Assembly (NCBI GenBank): GCA_900770165.1
Contig: CAAGJJ010000035.1
Span: 1 to 63,510 of the forward strand
DNA: 63,510 bases
Direction: 5' to 3'
Source: Clostridia bacterium
GTDB taxonomy: Bacteria; Bacillota; Clostridia; Oscillospirales; Acutalibacteraceae
Shown: positions 18,832 to 25,712 of the stretch, one piece after another
Layout of the letters: each line of letters starts with the position of its first letter
Position numbering within the stretch: the stretch's first letter is position 1
Position numbers and translations under genes: made by a program
The notes under the pieces: generated by a model
Seen by the model: only the letters and a program-made list of their open reading frames with translations
The model's database searches: none
What the model was told of the DNA's origin: nothing

Positions 18832-20037
18832 TTGAGCCTTATAGTGCAAAAATTTGGGGGAACTTCGGTCGCAAATGTTCAGCGTGTTCTTAATGTTGCA
18901 GAGATAGTCACAAAAACATATGACGAGGGTAATGATGTAATTGTGGTTGTATCTGCACAGGGTGATACTACTGATGATTTATTAGATAAAGCAAAGCAAA
19001 TTAATGAGGATGCATCAAAAAGAGAGATGGATGTTCTTCTAACTGCTGGTGAACAGATTTCTATTTCTCTATTAGCTATAGCAATTGAAAAGTTAGGGTA
19101 TCCTGTTGTATCTTTACTTGGCTGGCAAGCAGGTTTTAAGACCGATTCAGCCTATGGCTCTGCTAGAATAGAGAATATAGATTCTAGCAGGATAGAGAAA
19201 GAGCTTGATAAGAGAAATATAGTTATTGTAGCAGGATTTCAGGGATTAAATAAATATGATGATTTAACAACTTTTGGAAGAGGAGGTTCAGATACAAGTG
19301 CGGTTGCCATAGCGTCGGCTATGAATGCAGATTTATGCCAAATATATACAGATGTTGATGGCATTTATACTGCAGATCCTAGAGTAATTAAAAGTGCAAA
19401 AAAGCTAACTGAGATTTCATACGATGAAATGCTTGAATTGGCTAGCTTAGGAGCTCAAGTATTAAATAATAGATCTGTTGAAATGGCAAAAAAATATGGA
19501 ATCGAATTAGAGGTTCTTTCAAGCTTTAAAAAATTACCTGGAACTATAGTTAAGGAGGTAGTATCAGTGGAGGAAATGCTGATAAATGGTGTTGCAAAAG
19601 ATACAAATGTTTCTAGAATTTCTATTGTAGGTATACCAGATAAACCTGGTTTAGCATTTAAAATATTTTCAAAATTGTCTGCAAGAGGAATAAATGTGGA
19701 CATTATCCTTCAATCTATAGGCCGCGATGGAACTAAAGATATAACATTTACCGTTGTGCAAGAGCAGCTGAAAGAGGCTAAAGAGGTTTTATCAGAATAT
19801 ATTAAAGCTTTTGAAAATGTAAGCATACTGTATGATGATTCAGTAGCGAAAGTTTCTATTGTTGGTGCAGGAATGGAAACACATCCTGGAGTAGCGACTA
19901 AGATGTTTGAAGCGTTATATGATGCACAAATTAACATACAAATGATTTCAACCAGTGAAATTAAGATTTCAGTTTTAATAGATCAAGATGATGTAGACGA
20001 TGCTGTTTTAGCTATTCATAATAAATTTTTTAAATAG
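18832..20037 (+). CDS. lysC: aspartate kinase
   Basis: The first enzyme of the aspartate family pathway, 401 residues. KFGGTSVANVQRV at the N-terminus, the GRGGSDTSAVA block near 150 and YTDVDGIYTADPR near 173 mark the kinase domain. Two ACT domains follow (about 265-335 and 345-401) and bind feedback amino acids. The start is TTG 10 nt after a GGGGG SD. An internal GTG with a nearby AGGAGG (codon at 19567, SD at about 19554) could produce the separate beta subunit known from Bacillus-type aspartokinases. That is inferred from position only. A terminator hairpin follows at once. Confidence 0.95.
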   Translation: MSLIVQKFGGTSVANVQRVLNVAEIVTKTYDEGNDVIVVVSAQGDTTDDLLDKAKQINEDASKREMDVLLTAGEQISISLLAIAIEKLGYPVVSLLGWQAGFKTDSAYGSARIENIDSSRIEKELDKRNIVIVAGFQGLNKYDDLTTFGRGGSDTSAVAIASAMNADLCQIYTDVDGIYTADPRVIKSAKKLTEISYDEMLELASLGAQVLNNRSVEMAKKYGIELEVLSSFKKLPGTIVKEVVSVEEMLINGVAKDTNVSRISIVGIPDKPGLAFKIFSKLSARGINVDIILQSIGRDGTKDITFTVVQEQLKEAKEVLSEYIKAFENVSILYDDSVAKVSIVGAGMETHPGVATKMFEALYDAQINIQMISTSEIKISVLIDQDDVDDAVLAIHNKFFK

Positions 20038-20038
20038 A

Positions 20039-20060
20039 AAACACGGTTTTAACCGTGTTT
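20039..20060. terminator. bidirectional terminator after lysC and holin
   Basis: A perfect 10-bp stem AAACACGGTT/AACCGTGTTT has a 2-nt centre. It lies between convergent lysC and the holin gene, with T-rich flanks. Confidence 0.75.
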
Positions 20061-20076
20061 CTATTTATATTAGTAA

Positions 20077-20526
20077 TTATTCAGTTTTATCGTTATTTGA
20101 AGATTTTAGTTTACAAAAAGCATCTTTTATTACTTTTGGCAACGGTAATCCCATAATGCCTAGGTTTTCAACTATTGATAGTCCTTCATTGGCAATAAAG
20201 AAAAATATTACGGTTGTGCAAATATATTTATTTTCTCCAGCGTTCATAAAAAGATCAAGTCTGGCTGCAATTAATACCATAAAAAGTATTCCAACTTTTT
20301 TAAAAAGACCTTTAAATCCTACTTTACTGTCGTATGCACCATTTTCGCTTTTAGCTGATCTTTTCCATACAAGGGAACAAATTACTCCTGTTAAATAATC
20401 TAGAGCCATAAAAAGTATTAATGTTTCTAAAGAGGAATTCCAACCTCCTAATAAGTTCGATAAAAATGTACCAATAACAGAAATAACGCTAATTGTACTA
20501 TATAAAATAAATTTAAAATTACTCAT
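20077..20526 (-). CDS. phage holin family protein (TIGR01593-like)
   Basis: A small membrane protein of about 149 residues with three or four hydrophobic helices. The central LDYLTGVICSLVWKRSAKSENG motif region (near 45-65) with the following GFKGLFKKVGIL segment is typical of the toxin-secretion/phage-lysis holin family. The longest frame starts five codons earlier, but GGAGAG lies 7 nt before the ATG at 20526, which is preferred. No endolysin or other phage gene is adjacent. It may be a relic, or may serve in secretion or sporulation lysis. Confidence 0.85.
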   Translation of the reverse strand: MSNFKFILYSTISVISVIGTFLSNLLGGWNSSLETLILFMALDYLTGVICSLVWKRSAKSENGAYDSKVGFKGLFKKVGILFMVLIAARLDLFMNAGENKYICTTVIFFFIANEGLSIVENLGIMGLPLPKVIKDAFCKLKSSNNDKTE

Positions 20527-20671
20527 TATACCACTCTCCATGCCTTTATTACATTATACTCATAAACATGGCATAAAGATAAAAAATAGATACAGATATA
20601 AATTAAACTGCACCTATTTTTATAAATTTACATAAGCTGTGATGTTAAAATAGCACTTAATGCTTGCTTTT

Positions 20672-20748
20672 TGGCGTGCCTGAAGGGATTCGAACCCCCG
20701 ACATCTTCCTTAGGAGGGAAGCGCGCTATCCAGCTGCGCTACAGGCAC
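20672..20748 (-). tRNA. tRNA-Arg (anticodon CCU)
   Basis: The minus strand folds into a full cloverleaf. The acceptor arms are GTGCCTG and CAGGCAC, with discriminator G and an encoded CCA. There is a D arm with GCGC/GCGC, an anticodon stem CTTCC/GGAAG with loop CTCCTAA (anticodon CCT, decoding AGG), and a T loop TTCGAAT. The length is 77 nt. A good promoter lies upstream, and a weak hairpin plus TTTT follows. Confidence 0.97.
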
Positions 20749-20762
20749 ATTCTCATATCCAA

Positions 20763-20791
20763 ATTTTACACTATAGTAGAAGTTTTGTCAA
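20763..20791 (-). promoter_or_regulatory. promoter of tRNA-Arg
   Basis: On the minus strand a perfect TTGACA (20786-20791) and TAAAAT (20763-20768) are separated by 17 bp. The expected start is about 8 nt before the mature tRNA. Confidence 0.8.
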
Positions 20792-21032
20792 ATAAAAAAT
20801 TGGAATTAGAAGATTAATTAAAACTTAATTTTACTAGTTGGAAATATATTTACATATTTTACAATTTGTAAAAAACAAATTTAATCTTTATATATAATTG
20901 AATACAGCCAATTATAATAAATTTTAAATGACAATTGAATATGATATTTTTTAACAAATTTTTTAATTCTATTTATTTTATAAACCATTATTTCGTTGTA
21001 ATGTCTTATTATTTATTACATTGTTATAGCAA

Positions 21033-21419
21033 TTAATTTTTGTTATAAGGAGTCATAGTTATTGCTGCGGCTATTCTTATAGCTGCAATAATTTTTTCTC
21101 TGTCATTTTCACTTATGGGCTTACCGTTAAACATTAGCCCTTTTTGTTCCTCCAACAAATGTGTGAATTCTTCAATTACTTCATTTACTTCTCTGTCGGT
21201 ATTTAATTTGTTTTTGTTGAAACCGAGAAGATAATCTGTAGTTGTATTAAGTTCAGTACAAATTTTAGTAAGCATAGCACTATCTGGTTCACGTCTTCCT
21301 TGTTCATACATACCTATAGTAGATGATGAAATATCCAGTTTAAATGCAAGTTGGGCCTGTGTTAAACCGAAACTCTCTCTAAGAGATCTGAGTTGTTGAC
21401 CAAATGTACTTTTAGACAT
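21033..21419 (-). CDS. XRE-family transcriptional regulator
   Basis: A 128-residue repressor-like protein. The HTH_3 domain occupies about residues 8-62 (LRSLRESFGLTQAQLAFKLD followed by SSSTIGMYEQGRREP). A C-terminal acidic helical part (about 75-128) probably dimerises. Its own promoter contains a perfect inverted repeat between -35 and -10 (21460-21478), a strong sign of autorepression. It is divergent from the two-gene sigma-like operon starting at 21721, which it may also control. This is a phage- or element-type regulator by family. Confidence 0.9.
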   Translation of the reverse strand: MSKSTFGQQLRSLRESFGLTQAQLAFKLDISSSTIGMYEQGRREPDSAMLTKICTELNTTTDYLLGFNKNKLNTDREVNEVIEEFTHLLEEQKGLMFNGKPISENDREKIIAAIRIAAAITMTPYNKN

Positions 21420-21452
21420 TATAATTAATCCTTTCTTAAAAAATTTAATAAT

Positions 21453-21481
21453 ATTATATCATACACAGTTTGTGTATGCAA
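21453..21481 (-). promoter_or_regulatory. promoter of XRE regulator
   Basis: On the minus strand TTGCAT (21476-21481) and a perfect TATAAT (21453-21458) are separated by 17 bp, with the palindromic operator lying across the spacer. Confidence 0.8.
21460..21478. promoter_or_regulatory. XRE operator (inverted repeat)
   Basis: CATACACA-GTT-TGTGTATG is a perfect 8-bp inverted repeat with a 3-bp centre. Repressor binding here would block RNA polymerase. Confidence 0.75.
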
Positions 21482-21559
21482 GAAGATTTTTTATAATATT
21501 ATTTTTATAATAATTTTTTCATATTTATAAAAAAAATGTGCAATTTTTCGCAAAAAATA

Positions 21560-21588
21560 TTGACTTATGAAAATTTACGTGATAACAT
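21560..21588 (+). promoter_or_regulatory. promoter of sigma-like operon
   Basis: TTGACT (21560-21565) and TAACAT (21583-21588) are separated by 17 bp. The leader to the first clear gene is about 125 nt and contains a hairpin (21693-21705) and possible mini-ORFs. Confidence 0.65.
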
Positions 21589-21692
21589 CTTGCTTATGAG
21601 GTGAATTTTTGCTTAAATTTAATTTTAAAAGGTGTTTTTATTGGATAATAAGCTGTTGGATTAATATATTTTAATGCTTCATGCCACTAACT

Positions 21693-21705
21693 ACACGTTT
21701 CGTGT
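21693..21705. promoter_or_regulatory. ACACG-TTT-CGTGT palindrome before the sigma-like operon
   Basis: A perfect 5-bp inverted repeat with a 3-bp centre, 16 bp before the start codon at 21721. It resembles the core of the XRE operator (ACACA-GTT-TGTGT) and also the hairpin at 39-55. It is either a second operator, an RNA hairpin near the RBS, or a repeat. Confidence 0.45.
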
Positions 21706-21720
21706 GAAAGGGAGTATGTT

Positions 21721-21936
21721 ATGAATTATAAAGATTGGTCAAGTCAGTATTATGTTCAGGAAATAAAGTTGAAAAAATATATTCGAAAATTAAAAGATCA
21801 GGCAAAAGTAGCTAGCCCATCAGACTCAAATGATATTAATTATAGAATAGCTTTACTATATTCTATGTATTTAGAAGTTAAGCATACAGGAAAATATATA
21901 AGTGGTATGGAAAGGAGAGAAAAGAATGATAAATAG
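21721..21936 (+). CDS. small conserved-looking protein upstream of sigma-like factor, function unknown
   Basis: A 71-residue soluble, basic, probably helical protein (start MNYKDWSSQYYVQEIKLKKY). No domain is recognised. It has a GGGAG SD and an ATG start. Its last 11 nt overlap the start of the sigma-like gene, which implies translational coupling. Small proteins paired this way could be co-regulators or anti-sigma-like partners, but that is only inference from the pairing. Confidence 0.7.
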   Translation: MNYKDWSSQYYVQEIKLKKYIRKLKDQAKVASPSDSNDINYRIALLYSMYLEVKHTGKYISGMERREKNDK

Positions 21937-22231
21937 GCCTCTTTCATTAAATGACTTTACAGAATCTCTAATTGGTATTTCAAATTATCAAAAAGATAAA
22001 TTTAGTGATAATAGTGAATACAAGAAAATGCTTGAGGTTTTGGTTAGAGCAATAGATGGAGAGCTTACTGAAAGACAAAGACAATGTGTTGTAATGTATT
22101 ATGGAAAACAACTTTCGCTTAAAGATATTGCTCTTGAACTTAATATTTCTGAATCTACTATATCGAGGCATTTAAAAAAATCTAGAAATAGACTCGCTAA
22201 GGTTATGAAATATTACTTTAACAGACTATAA
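21926..22231 (+). CDS. sigma-70 region 4-like DNA-binding protein
   Basis: A 101-residue protein whose second half (about 45-95) is a sigma region 4 helix-turn-helix: LTERQRQCVVMYYGKQLSLKDIA, then LNISESTISRHLKKSRNRL. No region 2 core-binding domain is present, so it is a partial sigma or a transcriptional regulator of the phage ArpU type rather than a full sigma factor. The ATG at 21926 is chosen because AAAGGAGAG lies 6-9 nt upstream; the longer frame lacks this. It is coupled to the 71-residue gene and ends at a strong hairpin. Confidence 0.85.
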   Translation: MINRPLSLNDFTESLIGISNYQKDKFSDNSEYKKMLEVLVRAIDGELTERQRQCVVMYYGKQLSLKDIALELNISESTISRHLKKSRNRLAKVMKYYFNRL

Positions 22232-22233
22232 AA

Positions 22234-22267
22234 AACTCTTAGTATAATTTATTTTATACTAAGAGTT
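22234..22267. terminator. bidirectional terminator between sigma-like gene and C80-like gene
   Basis: A perfect 14-bp stem (AACTCTTAGTATAA and its complement) has a 6-nt loop. The T tail is clear on the minus strand (TTTTT) and weak on the plus strand. Confidence 0.8.
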
Positions 22268-22367
22268 ATATAACTATTTAATATTACTATTTATAAATTA
22301 TTTTTTCTGATATATCCTTTAAAATTAAATTTAATTTCACCATTACACATGCTGTAAGACAAAATTT

Positions 22368-23276
22368 TCATTCAGTATAAGTACTTATTTGTACCATTTG
22401 AGGGTTAGATAAATCTAGTGTGTCTTTAATTGTACTTATGTTGAATAATCTAATGAGATTTTCTGCAATATAAAATAAATGAGGTAGTTTTTCCTTTTGT
22501 ATTTCTTTTAAATCACACGCAAATTCATTTAAAACTATGAATTTCTCTATGTCTTCATCATTTAACATATAATTAGATTTATTACAAAGTTTCAATAATT
22601 TGGAAAGAATTGATTCAGATATAGATATTATTTCTTTCCAAGAGTTCATAGTAACTTCATCTAAATCTTGGCAAGGAACCATTAAGTTTAAATATTTTAT
22701 GTTATTTGATAAAAGTTTTTTTGTTTCACTAAGATTTTTAAACCAAATTTTAAGTTTTTGAGGATCACTTGAATATGTAGGTAAAACTGAATTGAAAAAT
22801 TCATTAAATAAAATCTTAAAATGGTTTATTTTATTATCTATACTACAAATAAATTTATCTAGTACATAAATATCTTTTTTAGCTAGGTCTATATATTGAG
22901 GTTTGTCTGGGTCATCATCTGCCCAACCTATTCCTATAATAGTTTGTTGATCATTTATATATTCAACTATTAAATCGTGTTTTGGCCCTACTACGGTAAC
23001 TGGTTCGTCGGTTAGTTTATAGTATTCATAAGACACGTCATTTGTAAGGTCTGCAGTACAACTTCCTAGAAGTACTATACGTCCATTCCAATTTTCAGGC
23101 TTGTTTATTTTGCTTGCAATTTTGGCAATTTCTTGTGGAGTACATCCGTGTTGCGAAATTACTTTTCCTGAAATATCTTTTTCACCATGACCTTCAAAAA
23201 TTATATCTTGATCTGGGGCAATTTCTTCGTAGCTAATAACGGATGATAAAATAGAGTTTAACGTCTTTTTATTCAT
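22368..23276 (-). CDS. orphan protein with C80/CPD-like (clan CD) cysteine peptidase signature
   Basis: A 302-residue protein without signal peptide or membrane helix. Residues 23-33 read QDIIFEGHGEK (H30) and 66-76 read RIVLLGSCTAD (C73). A strand ending in HG, a helix, then a strand ending in a cysteine is the layout of clan CD peptidases. The wording is close to the C. difficile toxin cysteine protease domain (IGHGK ... INLLGCN, His-Cys spacing about 45; here 43). Residues 150-302 look all-helical and match nothing I recognise. The gene has its own promoter with a palindrome over the -35 box. Protease activity is inferred, not shown. Confidence 0.6.
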   Translation of the reverse strand: MNKKTLNSILSSVISYEEIAPDQDIIFEGHGEKDISGKVISQHGCTPQEIAKIASKINKPENWNGRIVLLGSCTADLTNDVSYEYYKLTDEPVTVVGPKHDLIVEYINDQQTIIGIGWADDDPDKPQYIDLAKKDIYVLDKFICSIDNKINHFKILFNEFFNSVLPTYSSDPQKLKIWFKNLSETKKLLSNNIKYLNLMVPCQDLDEVTMNSWKEIISISESILSKLLKLCNKSNYMLNDEDIEKFIVLNEFACDLKEIQKEKLPHLFYIAENLIRLFNISTIKDTLDLSNPQMVQISTYTE

Positions 23277-23325
23277 ATTAGTGCACCCCCAAGCGATTCA
23301 ACAAATATTATATTTATTGTAATAT

Positions 23326-23355
23326 ATTATATCATATTTTGGTGATATATCACAA
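23326..23355 (-). promoter_or_regulatory. promoter of C80-like gene with palindrome over -35
   Basis: On the minus strand TTGTGA (23350-23355) and a perfect TATAAT (23326-23331) are separated by 18 bp. A perfect palindrome GTGATATATCAC (23342-23353) covers the -35 box and is a candidate operator. Confidence 0.6.
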
Positions 23356-23429
23356 GAAGATGCAAAAATATAACGAATTTTTTACAAAAATAACATAAAT
23401 TTATTATAATCTTAACAAAATGCGAACTA

Positions 23430-24620
23430 TCATATATTATTTATTAAATAATCAGTTATATTTACTGTTAAATTTTCTTTTGTATAAATTCTTGGTACTC
23501 TTCTACCAATGTTACATACTAATTCGTATCCAATAGTACCTATAGACTCTGCAAGTTCGTCAAAACTAATAGATTGGGTACCTTGTTTGCCAATTATAAT
23601 AACAGTATCGTTAGCTTTTACATTTGGAATATCTGTAATATCGACCATAAGTTGATCCATGCATATATTTCCAATAATAGGTGCTTTATGGCCATTTATA
23701 ATTACGTGTGATGTATTGAGTTTTCTACAATATCCATCTGCATAGCCACATGTAATAGTTGCAACTTTGGTATCTTTTTTAGCGGTAAATAGTTTTCCGT
23801 AACTAACTGATTCACCTTTGTGTATTGTTTTTATCATAGATATTTTTGAGTAGATTTCCATTATTGGCTTTGTACCGTTGTTTTCGTTTGGATCTCCTGA
23901 TATTGATAATCCGTAAATTATAATTCCAGGACGTACCATATCCATTTGCATTTGTGGATAATTTATTATTGCAGCACTGTTGCTACAGTGTTTAAGTCCA
24001 ACATTAATTCCTAACTCGGTAAGAAGAGAGCATATTGCTTTAAATGATTCGAACTGTTTTAATGTATATGCCGAAGAATCGTTATTTAAGTCGGAGGCAC
24101 ATGAAAAATGTGTAAAAATTCCAGTGCAATTAATGTTATTATCTGTGTATATGTTAGTTAGATCATTTATAGTTTTATCAATATCATTTATATTGGCTGA
24201 AAAACCTATTCTTCCCATACCAGTATCTATTTTAATGTGAGCGTTAACACAAACATTTGCTTTTTGGGCTTCTTTAGATAATTCATTTGCATACTCTTTT
24301 GAAAAAACAGATTGAGTTATATTGTTTTCATATAAAATTTTGGCGTATGAAGCTGGAGTCGCTCCTAAAATTAAAATAGGAAGCTTAGTTCCATAACTGC
24401 GTAAAGCAAGTGCTTCTTCTATATTGGAAACAGCAAACCATGAAACACCAAATTCTTCAAGATATTTTGCAATAACTTTGTCTCCATGTCCATATGCGTT
24501 TGCTTTTACTGCTGCCATTATTTTTGTATTTTTGTTTATGTGCTTTTTTATAATGTTTATATTATTTTGTAAATTGTCTATACTTATATTTGCCCAACAT
24601 CTTTTTAAAAAATTTTCCAT
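23430..24620 (-). CDS. alr: alanine racemase
   Basis: A PLP enzyme of 396 residues that makes D-alanine for peptidoglycan. The PLP lysine is K39 in AAVKANAYGHGD, and the second catalytic residue is the Tyr in ESVSYGKLF near 270. HIKIDTGMGRIGF near 135 and the C-terminal GNICMDQLMVDIT near 315 are family blocks. It is divergent from the CDF transporter, with back-to-back promoters in the 142-bp gap. In this window it is monocistronic. Confidence 0.97.
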   Translation of the reverse strand: MENFLKRCWANISIDNLQNNINIIKKHINKNTKIMAAVKANAYGHGDKVIAKYLEEFGVSWFAVSNIEEALALRSYGTKLPILILGATPASYAKILYENNITQSVFSKEYANELSKEAQKANVCVNAHIKIDTGMGRIGFSANINDIDKTINDLTNIYTDNNINCTGIFTHFSCASDLNNDSSAYTLKQFESFKAICSLLTELGINVGLKHCSNSAAIINYPQMQMDMVRPGIIIYGLSISGDPNENNGTKPIMEIYSKISMIKTIHKGESVSYGKLFTAKKDTKVATITCGYADGYCRKLNTSHVIINGHKAPIIGNICMDQLMVDITDIPNVKANDTVIIIGKQGTQSISFDELAESIGTIGYELVCNIGRRVPRIYTKENLTVNITDYLINNI

Positions 24621-24653
24621 ATTATCACCTGGTATTTTTATTTTCTTTGAGAA

Positions 24654-24682
24654 ATTATATCAAATATTTATAAGCATTGCAA
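24654..24682 (-). promoter_or_regulatory. promoter of alr
   Basis: On the minus strand TTGCAA (24677-24682) and TATAAT (24654-24659) are separated by 17 bp. Confidence 0.75.
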
Positions 24683-24696
24683 ATGATCATTAGTGA

Positions 24697-24726
24697 TTGA
24701 CATTAATAATGCTTGTTTAATATAAT
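24697..24726 (+). promoter_or_regulatory. promoter of CDF transporter gene
   Basis: A perfect TTGACA (24697-24702) and a perfect TATAAT (24721-24726) are separated by 18 bp. Its -35 is only 14 bp from the divergent alr -35 box. Confidence 0.8.
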
Positions 24727-24762
24727 TATAAATAAATACTATTAGTTAAGGTGGGGATGTAA

Positions 24763-25677
24763 ATGAGTAAAAAGTCTACAAACAACATAAAAACCGCATT
24801 TTTTCTTAACTTAGGATTTTCAATATTTGAATTAATTGGAGGAATATATACCAATAGTGTTTCTATAACTTCAGATTCAGTTCATGACTTTGGTGATGCA
24901 CTATCAATTGCAATAGCTTGGGGATTGGAAAAGAAGTCTGAAAAGACACCAAATAAAAATTATACTTATGGGTATAAGAGATTTTCTTTAGTAGGTGCAT
25001 TAATAACTTCTATAGTTTTAATTATAGGTTCAGTTATTATGCTTTATAATGCTATACCGAGACTAATTAATCCTGAAAGAGTAGATTATAACGGGATATT
25101 AATTTTAGCCGTAATAGGATTTATAGTAAATGGGTTTGGTGCTTATAAAACAGCTAGAGGAAATGTGATAAGCGAAAGAGTGGTAAGCCTGCATTTATTA
25201 GAAGATGTTTTAGGGTGGGCAGCAGTTCTTATTAGCGGAATAATAATGAAATTCTTTGATTTACCGATTCTCGACCCAATTCTTTGTATATTTATTACTG
25301 CTTTTATATTGTTTAATGTTTTTAGAAATGTAAAAAGTATTTTTGAAGTATTTTTAGAAAAGGCACCAGATAATATAGATATTGATTCAACAGTAAATGA
25401 ATTACTTGAAAATGAGAAAATTGTTGAAATGCATCATATACATTTTTGGTCTGCCGATTCAGTTATTCCTTATATTACTCTTCATGTTAAAATCGTTGAT
25501 GGTTTATCGCAGCCTGAGATTATAGATATTAAAGAATTTATAAGAGACAAGTTTAAGGAAAAAGGAATAAATCATGTAACTTTAGAAATAGAGTTTGAAT
25601 CTGAAAATTGTGAAAGTATTGAATGTATGCCTGAAAAAACAGAGGCACATTCGCATTTAGGACATCATCATCATTAA
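24763..25677 (+). CDS. cation diffusion facilitator (CDF) family transporter
   Basis: A six-helix inner-membrane metal/proton antiporter of 304 residues, CzcD/ZitB-like. The first helices carry the metal site: TSDSVHDFGDAL near 40 has the D-x3-D arrangement, and HLLEDVLGW near 145 has the HxxxD pair. A cytoplasmic C-terminal ferredoxin-like domain (about 205-285) is followed by a His-rich tail ending HSHLGHHHH, which may bind Zn or Co. No metal riboswitch or regulator is seen in the 40-nt leader. A strong terminator follows. Confidence 0.93.
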   Translation: MSKKSTNNIKTAFFLNLGFSIFELIGGIYTNSVSITSDSVHDFGDALSIAIAWGLEKKSEKTPNKNYTYGYKRFSLVGALITSIVLIIGSVIMLYNAIPRLINPERVDYNGILILAVIGFIVNGFGAYKTARGNVISERVVSLHLLEDVLGWAAVLISGIIMKFFDLPILDPILCIFITAFILFNVFRNVKSIFEVFLEKAPDNIDIDSTVNELLENEKIVEMHHIHFWSADSVIPYITLHVKIVDGLSQPEIIDIKEFIRDKFKEKGINHVTLEIEFESENCESIECMPEKTEAHSHLGHHHH

Positions 25678-25712
25678 AAAAAGAGATGGTATATTTTATA
25701 CCATCTCTTTTT
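25678..25712. terminator. bidirectional terminator between CDF and flavoprotein genes
   Basis: A perfect 16-bp stem including A/T tails, with a 3-nt loop and TTTTT on both sides. It lies between convergent genes and overlaps the 3' end of the flavoprotein gene. Confidence 0.9.

Noticed and set aside
20542..20671. Possible att site next to tRNA-Arg
   Set aside because: No second copy of the tRNA 3' end and no integrase was found in the window.
24727..24762. Metal riboswitch before the CDF gene
   Set aside because: The leader is only about 35-40 nt, too short for NiCo or Mn riboswitches.
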